Below are positions 1-4,920 of a DNA stretch of 7,716 nucleotides, piece after piece. Location: the NCBI GenBank assembly GCA_965365655.1, contig CBDUCN010000259.1:1-7716 (forward strand). The letters are read 5' to 3'. Position numbers and translations under genes: made by a program. The notes beneath the pieces were generated by a model. That model was not told the origin of the DNA. It made no database searches and saw only the letters and a program-made list of their open reading frames with translations. This DNA is from JBFHNV01 sp965365655 (GTDB taxonomy: Bacteria > Pseudomonadota > Gammaproteobacteria > HK1). Every line of letters begins with the position of its first letter. Positions within the stretch are counted from its first letter, which is position 1.

Positions 1-550
1 CGAACTCGCCGTCGCCCTGCCCGAGCACGGCGACGCGCTCGCGCGCCGGCGCGGGGCCGTACACGTCGACGCGCCCGTCGCGGCCCTCGCCGACGTACAG
101 CCGGCCGGCCGCGTCCACGGCCAGGCTCACCGGGTAGTCGAAGCCCTGCAGGTCCTCGACGATGCGCCCGTCCGCCGCGCGCACCGCGATGCGCCCGTGC
201 AGCGGGTCCGCGACGTACACGTTGTCGTCGCCGTCGATCGCGAGGCGCGTCGGCGCGCGCAGGAAGCCGTGCCACGCGTGCAGCGGCTCGGCGGGCGCGG
301 CGGGGTACGGGGACGCGGGGCTGCATGTGGGCGCCGCGGAGGCCGCGGGCGCAGTAGCGAGCAGGAGTGCGGCGGCCATCCAGGATGCCGCGCGGGCGCG
401 GGTCGCGACGCGGTGGAGTCCGCGACCGCCCGCGGCGTGTCCGTCAGCCCGGGGGCCGGGCATCCACCAGGCGTGCACGACACGACGATGCACGGCCCGG
501 CCGCGTGCCGTGCGGCCGCCCTTCGCGATCGTCTGCGCCTGCGCTCGCAT
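1..550 (-). CDS. NHL-repeat beta-propeller protein, exported (partial, C-terminus beyond left edge)
   Basis: I read this open frame directly; it stays open to the left edge, giving 183 residues and no stop. From about residue 94 the protein shows NHL-type repeats: a strand with TRLAIDGDDNVYVADPLHGR, then VSLAVDAAGRLYVGEGRDGR, ending at the edge in GQGDGEF, a typical start of the next NHL blade. NHL propellers are usually protein- or ligand-binding scaffolds, often exported. The start is ATG at 550 because GGAGG (558-562) stands 7 bases upstream, the best ribosome site in the window. This leaves a basic N-terminal stretch of about 57 residues before a hydrophobic segment (residues 58-70, rich in Ala and Leu) ending in an ASA-like cleavage region. 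Later Met or Val codons lack ribosome sites. The gene lies 381 bases downstream of the cytochrome fusion gene on the same strand, so it may belong to the same pathway but have its own promoter. The NHL family call is firm; the specific role is unknown. Confidence 0.82.
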   Translation of the reverse strand, partial: MRAQAQTIAKGGRTARGRAVHRRVVHAWWMPGPRADGHAAGGRGLHRVATRARAASWMAAALLLATAPAASAAPTCSPASPYPAAPAEPLHAWHGFLRAPTRLAIDGDDNVYVADPLHGRIAVRAADGRIVEDLQGFDYPVSLAVDAAGRLYVGEGRDGRVDVYGPAPARERVAVLGQGDGEF

Positions 551-557
551 CACCGCG

Positions 558-562
558 CCTCC
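558..562 (-). promoter_or_regulatory. Ribosome binding site GGAGG of the NHL-repeat gene
   Basis: A perfect GGAGG lies 7 bases upstream of ATG at 550. It fixes this start over ATG codons at 463 and 379, which have no comparable site although they lie closer to the hydrophobic signal segment. Confidence 0.7.
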
Positions 563-622
563 GCACGCTCCGCCCGACGGGCCGCGGGGAGCGTTCACGA
601 CGGCCCCACCAGAGCAGCACCG

Positions 623-652
623 ATACTGGTCCACCCCGGCGTCGCGGGTAAA
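623..652 (-). promoter_or_regulatory. Weak candidate promoter for the NHL-repeat gene
   Basis: On the minus strand TTTACC (647-652, four of six matches to TTGACA) is followed after 18 bases by CAGTAT (623-628, three of six matches to TATAAT). It lies in the least GC-rich part of the gap and about 70 bases before the start codon. The match is poor and could be chance; I list it as the only plausible sigma70-like site seen in the gap. Confidence 0.18.
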
Positions 653-835
653 GGGCCGCGGTCACGGAACGAGCCCGGCGCACGGCGTGCGGGCGGGCGT
701 CGCCGGTCCCGGCAAAGGGGCCGCGGTGCGGCGCGCCGCGGCCCGACGGGCTCCGGCGCCCCGGGCGAGGCGCGGCGGACGGGCGCGGTGCGTCCGGATC
801 GTGGAGTTCGCCGCGGCCAGGTCCCGTCGGCGCGA

Positions 836-853
836 CCGCGGGTTCACCCGCGG
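836..853 (-). terminator. Small GC hairpin downstream of the five-gene operon, possible weak terminator
   Basis: A perfect 7-bp stem, CCGCGGG paired with CCCGCGG around a 4-base loop, lies about 80 bases after the stop codon at 932. No T-run follows it on the minus strand, so it is not a standard intrinsic terminator. It might stabilise the 3' end of the message or be chance in GC-rich DNA. Confidence 0.2.
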
Positions 854-931
854 GCAGCGCGGTCCGGACGACGCACTGCGCCCCGGCCCCCTCGGCTGGC
901 GCCGAAGACGCCGTGCGGGAGACGGTCAAGC

Positions 932-2527
932 TCAGCGAAGCTCGTGCCAGCCGCCGATCGGCTCGTAGCTCTTCTTCATCAGGTCCACGACGACCACGTG
1001 CGCGCCGCGGGCGCCGATGCGCCGGTTCGGGCCGTAGGTCAGGGGCGGCGTGAGGCCGGTGTCGAAGGTGTACAGCGCCTCCAGCCCTTCCACGAGCCGC
1101 GCGCGGCTGACGTCGCGCCCACCGCGGCGAAGCCCCTCCTCCAGCAGCTTGGCGGCCGCGAGCGCGGCCACCTGGGCCTGCACGTGATCGCGCGGCAGCG
1201 CGTGGCGCTCGGCGAGATCCTGGTACTCGCCGCGACCGACGGCCGAGATGTCGCTGCTGAACGTCGGGTACGCGAGAAACAGCCGGGAGTGGAAGGACTC
1301 TGGCGCCTCGAACAGCGAGCGGCCGACGAAGGCCGACAGCAGGTACACCCGCGGCCCGCGCTCCAGCGCCGCCAGCGCCGCCAGCGCCGCGTCCAGGTCG
1401 GCGCGGGGGCCGAAGAAGAACAGCGCGTCGCTGTCGACGTCGCGCACCCGCGCCGCCAGCCCGGCCGCGTCGAGCGCGCCCGGCGCGTAGCGCACCACCT
1501 CCGGCTCGGAGAGGGTCTTGCCGGCAACCTGCTCGCGCACCGCCGACACCAGCCGGTCCACCCGCGCGCCCTCGGGACCGGCGATCACCAGCGGCGCCTC
1601 GCGCGCGGAGAGCTCGACGATCGCCTGCTCGGCGAGCGTGCGCGCCTGCTCCGCGAATCCCGGATACAGGTAGAACGCGGCCGCGTCGCCGAAGCCGTCG
1701 CCGGGGTCCAGGGTGAAGGGGCCCACCAGCGGCACGCCGTCGTCGCGCAGCATCTCCAGCAGCGCCTCGTCCAGCCCCACCGTGTACGCGCCCACCAGCG
1801 CGAAGATGCCTTCCGACCGGAGCGCCGCGCGCAGGTTCGACAGCGTCGCCTGCGGCGAGTTGCCGTACGGGACGGTGAGCAGCTCGATTCGCCGCCCGAA
1901 CAGGCCGCCGCGTGCGTTCAGATCCTGGAAGTAGGCGTGCATCACCTGCGCCATCGCCTGACCGGTCTGCCCCTGCGGGCCCGTGAGCGGCAGCAGCGTG
2001 CCGACCTGGATGCGGTTGGCGGAGATGCCGGGATCGCGATCGTCCTCGAGCACCTGCAGATAGGCGACGAGGTCGGCCATGTCCTCGTCCGACATGCGGT
2101 AGATCGGCATCGCGGCGTCGACGCGGTTGTCCGCCGGATCCATCCCCGTGCGCAGCAGTGTCGCGACGCTCTCGCCGTCGAAGGCCGGGTGCGTGCGGCC
2201 GCTGTCGTGGATGTGACCGTAGCTCTTGGTGAGCTGGCTCCAGCGGATGTCCGGCGGCACCAGCCCGCCCTCGTCGCGGCCGAGCCCGTCCGGCCCGTGG
2301 CAGCTCGCGCAGGGCACCACGCTCGCCGGCAGGGTCACGCCCTCGGTGCCGATCACGGCCTGCACCTCGCCGCCGCGGGGGCTCTCACCCTTCGAGTAGA
2401 TCTGCTTGCCGCGCGCCGCGGCCTCGTCGAGCGCGCCGGCCGCCGGCCCCCACGCGAGCAGCGCTGCCAGCGCGATGGCCACGACCGCCCGCGGTCCGGC
2501 GGTGCCGCCACCCGGGCGACGGATCAT
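932..2527 (-). CDS. Cytochrome c fused to a periplasmic ligand-binding protein (ABC-type substrate-binding fold)
   Basis: The protein has 531 residues. A hydrophobic signal segment spans about 13-32 and is followed by a class I cytochrome c domain (about 33-163) with heme motif CASCH at 73-77. The probable axial methionine is M140 in the MPIYRM segment, just before the closing helix ADLVAYLQVLE. From about 172 to the end is a type I periplasmic binding protein fold of the branched-chain amino acid (LivJ/LivK) class: it begins IQVGTLLPLTGPQGQTGQAM and ends with the typical VVVVDL strand near 511-516. The protein is therefore exported and should carry one heme c. The binding domain probably senses or holds a small ligand; no transporter permease or ATPase is adjacent, so transport is not supported. 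The start at 2527 overlaps the stop of the upstream SCO gene as ATGA, which indicates translational coupling. The frame extends 121 codons further upstream, but that part is antisense-like shadow of the SCO gene. The fusion architecture is known in proteobacterial annotation, but its function is not established as far as I know. Confidence 0.88.
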   Translation of the reverse strand: MIRRPGGGTAGPRAVVAIALAALLAWGPAAGALDEAAARGKQIYSKGESPRGGEVQAVIGTEGVTLPASVVPCASCHGPDGLGRDEGGLVPPDIRWSQLTKSYGHIHDSGRTHPAFDGESVATLLRTGMDPADNRVDAAMPIYRMSDEDMADLVAYLQVLEDDRDPGISANRIQVGTLLPLTGPQGQTGQAMAQVMHAYFQDLNARGGLFGRRIELLTVPYGNSPQATLSNLRAALRSEGIFALVGAYTVGLDEALLEMLRDDGVPLVGPFTLDPGDGFGDAAAFYLYPGFAEQARTLAEQAIVELSAREAPLVIAGPEGARVDRLVSAVREQVAGKTLSEPEVVRYAPGALDAAGLAARVRDVDSDALFFFGPRADLDAALAALAALERGPRVYLLSAFVGRSLFEAPESFHSRLFLAYPTFSSDISAVGRGEYQDLAERHALPRDHVQAQVAALAAAKLLEEGLRRGGRDVSRARLVEGLEALYTFDTGLTPPLTYGPNRRIGARGAHVVVVDLMKKSYEPIGGWHELR

Positions 2528-3108
2528 TCGCGATGCTGCTCGACGAGGCTGCGCGCGACCGCCGCGATCGCGTCCGGCTGGATGCCCGCCGGGAGCGGCA
2601 GCCACTGGTGCTCGCCGCGGGTCGTACCCGCGAGCAGCTGCGTCGAGTGCCCGTCGAGGTCCGGCGTGTAGCGCCTGAGCTTCTTCAGGATGTGGTCGAT
2701 GTTCTGCTTGCTCCCGGTGAGGAACAGCCAGCGGCTCTCGTCCACCTCCTGGCGCTTCGCGAAGGCTTTCAGCGCCTCGGGAGTGTCGCGCTCCGGATCC
2801 ACGCTGATGGAGACGAACCACACGTCGTCCTTGATCGCGGGCACCATCTCCTCGCGCGTCACCGTCAGCAGCTGCGTCACCAGCGGGCACGCGGACGTGC
2901 AGTTCGTGAAGATGACGTTGATCAGGAACACCCGCCCCTTCAGCACGTCGCTGAAGAAGCGCAGGCGGTTGCCGTTCTGGTCGACCACCTCGAGGTCGGA
3001 GAAGTACTCGCGCGCGCCCTTGTCGCGATCGCTCTCCGCGGCGTGCGCGGCACCCAGCGTGCCCGTCAGCGCGAGCGCCAGCGCCACGGACCTGAACATG
3101 TTCTTCAT
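2524..3108 (-). CDS. SCO1/SenC family copper chaperone (second of two)
   Basis: The protein has 194 residues, with an N-terminal signal segment (MKNMFRSVALALALTGTLG, probable cleavage after AHA) and a thioredoxin-like SCO domain. Copper ligands of the family are present: the CxxxC motif CTSAC at residues 70-74, in NVIFTNCTSACP, and the distal histidine H154 in LDGHSTQLL. The segment SVDPERDTPEALKAF is the usual SCO signature. SCO proteins deliver copper to, or reduce thiols of, the CuA site of cytochrome oxidase, and some serve other copper enzymes. I chose ATG at 3108 because GGAG (3115-3118) lies 6 bases upstream; the in-frame ATG at 3114 would directly abut that site. The ribosome site overlaps the stop of the preceding SCO gene (TGAGGAG), and the gene's own stop overlaps the next start. 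The final stretch is plain, without the His-rich arm of its neighbour. The partner may be the multicopper oxidase whose end lies upstream, but this is inference. Confidence 0.92.
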   Translation of the reverse strand: MKNMFRSVALALALTGTLGAAHAAESDRDKGAREYFSDLEVVDQNGNRLRFFSDVLKGRVFLINVIFTNCTSACPLVTQLLTVTREEMVPAIKDDVWFVSISVDPERDTPEALKAFAKRQEVDESRWLFLTGSKQNIDHILKKLRRYTPDLDGHSTQLLAGTTRGEHQWLPLPAGIQPDAIAAVARSLVEQHRE

Positions 3109-3114
3109 CGCCAT

Positions 3115-3118
3115 CTCC
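3115..3118 (-). promoter_or_regulatory. Ribosome binding site deciding the second SCO start
   Basis: GGAG directly follows the TGA stop of the first SCO gene. It is 6 bases from ATG at 3108 and 0 bases from ATG at 3114, so it favours the inner start. The fusion of stop and ribosome site suggests coupled translation. Confidence 0.6.
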
Positions 3119-3892
3119 TCAGCTGCCCGGGGCCTTGCGCGCGGCCTCGAGCTTCTCCACCTGCGCCACGATCCGCTTCGGGCTCGGGAAGCCGAAGAAG
3201 CGGTACCAGCGGCCGCTGCGCGGATCGCCCACGACCACCATCGGCGGGTGGTCCTCGAAGTTCACGCTGTACGCGCCGAGACCGTTGAGCACGTCCTCGA
3301 CCTCCGTCTTCGGGCCGGTGAGCCAGGTCCACCCCGGCCCGGCGCGGTGCTTCGCGGCGTAGGCCTTCAGGCGCTGCGGCGTGTCGCGGATCGGATCCAC
3401 GGTGAGCGACAGCAGCCGGACGTCGTTGCCAGCGCGCTCGCCCAGCGAGTCCTGGACCTGCCTCATCACCGCCGACAGGATCGGGCACACGTTGGTGCAG
3501 CTGGTGAACACGAAGTCCATGACCACGATGCGGTCCCCGACCGCGTCGCGCACGAAGCTCAGCTCGCGCCCGTCCTGATCGACCAGCGTGCGGTCGCGGA
3601 GCTCGATGCGGGTCTCGACCATCTCCTTGCCGGCAGCGGCCTGCGCGCCGTGCTTTGCGTGCTCGTCATGCGTTCCGTGCTCGCCGCCGTGCTTCGCGTG
3701 CTCGTCGTGCGTTCCATGCTCGCCGCGCGGCTTTGCGTGCCCGTCGTGCATCCCATGCTCGCCGCCGTGCGTCGCGTGCTCCGCCGCCGGCACCGCGTGC
3801 TTGCTGTCGTGTGCCAGCGCGCCCGCCGCGGCGAGCACGAGGACGGTTGCCAGCGCAACCGGGCCCGCGGCGGGGGTGGTTCTCGTCGTCAT
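3119..3892 (-). CDS. SCO1/SenC family copper chaperone with a histidine-rich repeat arm
   Basis: The protein has 257 residues. A signal segment (about 1-27, ending GALA) is followed by an unusual arm, residues 28-82, containing 15 histidines, with three tandem 13-residue copies of an HGGEHGTHDEHAK-like unit (42-54, 55-67, 68-80). The SCO thioredoxin-like domain covers about 92-252: CxxxC as CTNVC at 132-136 in FVFTSCTNVCP, the signature LTVDPIRDTPQRLKAY near 163-178, and the distal copper ligand H215 in FEDHPPMVVV. It should bind copper in the periplasm and pass it to a partner enzyme; the arm probably adds metal-binding capacity. The start is ATG at 3892, with GAGG (3901-3904) 8 bases upstream overlapping the stop of the isomerase gene. 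It is the third gene of the operon and lies directly before a second, simpler SCO gene. The family call is firm; the arm's role is inferred from composition. Confidence 0.92.
   Translation of the reverse strand: MTTRTTPAAGPVALATVLVLAAAGALAHDSKHAVPAAEHATHGGEHGMHDGHAKPRGEHGTHDEHAKHGGEHGTHDEHAKHGAQAAAGKEMVETRIELRDRTLVDQDGRELSFVRDAVGDRIVVMDFVFTSCTNVCPILSAVMRQVQDSLGERAGNDVRLLSLTVDPIRDTPQRLKAYAAKHRAGPGWTWLTGPKTEVEDVLNGLGAYSVNFEDHPPMVVVGDPRSGRWYRFFGFPSPKRIVAQVEKLEAARKAPGS
3653..3769 (-). repeat. Three tandem 39-bp repeats coding the His-rich arm
   Basis: Three adjacent in-frame 39-base units (3731-3769, 3692-3730, 3653-3691) code 13 residues each. Compared by eye, the outer two match at 34 of 39 bases, and the other pairs at 33 and 32. 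The middle copy has Pro-Arg where the others have His-Gly. Unit length is a multiple of three, so copy-number change would keep the frame. There are no spacers, so this is not a CRISPR array. Confidence 0.9.
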
Positions 3893-3902
3893 GGCTCGTA
3901 CC

Positions 3903-4919
3903 TCAGTTGCTCGCGGCCCTGGGCCCGATCGGCACCAGGATCCGGATGTCCGCCGCGGCGCGCAGCTCTTCGACCCGCTCTTTCACGGCCTGCTTCATGT
4001 GCTCCTCGCGCACGTGCGCGCGAAGCTTCTCGCGCACCTCGTCGAGCGGCACGAGCTGCGGCTCGAAACGCTCCTCGAGGCGGATGACGTGCACGCCGAA
4101 GGGCGTCTCCACCGGCCCCACGATGTCGCCGGGCTCCTTCAGGGAGAACGCCGCCTGCTCGAAGATCGGGTTCATCTGCCCGCGCCGGAACAGGCCCGTG
4201 TCGCCGCCGTGCTTCCGGGTCGCGTAGTCGTCGGAGTACTCGCGCGCGAGCGCGGCGAAGTCCTCGCCGGCACGCACGCGCTCGAGGATCGGCTTCATCT
4301 GCTCGCGGATCGCCGCGCGGTCGTCCTTGGTGCCCATCGGCTTCCAGGTGAGCAGGATGTGGCGCACCCGCACCTGCTCGGGATAGGTGAGCCGGTGCTC
4401 GTTGTCGCGGTAGTACTGCTCGAGCTCTTCGTCGCTGACGTCGGGCGCCGCCATCCGGACGCCGTCCAGCCAGCGCTTGCCGGCCATCATGCGTGCCACG
4501 TGCTCGCGGTAGCTCTCCGGCGTGTAGCCCTCGTCCTCGAGCCGCATCACGAACGAGTTCTCGTCGTCGAACACCTCGCGCAGCTTCGCGACCTCGGCGT
4601 CGACGTCGGCCGCATCCACCTCGACGCCGGCGCGCTCCGCGGCCTGCGCGATCAGCTCCTGCTCGATCATCAGATCCATGGCCTCGCCGCGCAGCCGCGT
4701 GAGCAGCTCGAGCTGGTCGCCGCGCGCGCCGACCGAAACGCCCTTGGAGTTGCGGTACTCGACGTAGAAGCCGTGGAAGCGCTGGTAGCTGATCGGCACG
4801 TCGTTCACGCGCGCCGCGTCGCCGGGGTAGATCGGCTGCGCCGGCGCGCCGGCGCTCGCGGCGAGCAGCGCCGCGAGCGCCGCTCCCCGGGCGCAGCGAT
4901 GGACCGCAGGACGGGCCAC
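3903..4919 (-). CDS. Parvulin-type peptidyl-prolyl cis-trans isomerase (SurA/PrsA-like), exported
   Basis: The protein has 338 residues. A signal peptide (about 1-28, ending GAPAQP) is followed by a helical SurA_N-like chaperone region (about 35-165) that includes ELIAQAAERAGVEVD and SYREHVARMM. A single rotamase domain (about 182-284) carries the parvulin hallmarks VRVRHILL (H187), the GGDTGLF loop at 238-244, and FGVHVIRL (H277). A charged C-terminal helix follows. It catalyses proline isomerisation and holds unfolded exported proteins in the periplasm. The start is GTG at 4919, one base after the TAA of the YVTN gene, so translation is probably coupled; the ribosome site is poor. The housekeeping SurA has two rotamase domains and normally sits beside lptD and pdxA. 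This one has one domain and sits between a propeller gene and SCO genes, which suggests a dedicated folding factor for products of this locus. No frameshift or missing key motif is seen. Confidence 0.92.
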   Translation of the reverse strand: MARPAVHRCARGAALAALLAASAGAPAQPIYPGDAARVNDVPISYQRFHGFYVEYRNSKGVSVGARGDQLELLTRLRGEAMDLMIEQELIAQAAERAGVEVDAADVDAEVAKLREVFDDENSFVMRLEDEGYTPESYREHVARMMAGKRWLDGVRMAAPDVSDEELEQYYRDNEHRLTYPEQVRVRHILLTWKPMGTKDDRAAIREQMKPILERVRAGEDFAALAREYSDDYATRKHGGDTGLFRRGQMNPIFEQAAFSLKEPGDIVGPVETPFGVHVIRLEERFEPQLVPLDEVREKLRAHVREEHMKQAVKERVEELRAAADIRILVPIGPRAASN

Positions 4920-4920
4920 G

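Larger units (their letters stand above)
551..931. other. Intergenic region of 381 bases without a convincing gene
   Basis: Between the stop of the cytochrome fusion gene and the NHL gene I see no frame with a recognisable family. The open frames crossing it are rich in Arg, Pro, Ala and Gly, as expected for GC-rich noncoding DNA. It holds the ribosome site at 558-562, a weak sigma70-like pair on the minus strand at 623-652, an imperfect direct repeat (650-662 and 714-727, both reading AAAGGG(G)CCGCGGT on the plus strand) and a small perfect hairpin at 836-853. None of these is strong enough to assign a function from sequence alone. Its length suggests the NHL gene may have its own promoter here. 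Confidence 0.5.

Noticed and set aside
444..929. 161-codon minus-strand frame beginning with TTG just after the cytochrome fusion gene
   Set aside because: It is Arg-, Pro- and Gly-rich, matches no family, has a rare start and overlaps the NHL gene in another frame.
922..931. TTGACC -35 element just after the cytochrome fusion stop (minus strand)
   Set aside because: It is a good -35 match, but the sequence 16 to 19 bases downstream has no -10-like hexamer.
197..2671. Plus-strand open frame of 824 codons
   Set aside because: It is the antisense shadow of the cytochrome fusion gene and its flanks. The product is rich in Arg, Ala, His and Val without any family signature, as is usual opposite GC-rich genes.
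2528..2890. 121-codon upstream extension of the cytochrome fusion gene
   Set aside because: It overlaps the well-supported second SCO gene in another frame, is low complexity, and precedes a clean signal peptide starting at 2527 with an ATGA overlap.
3653..3769. CRISPR-like array
   Set aside because: The units are directly adjacent without spacers and lie in frame inside a coding sequence.
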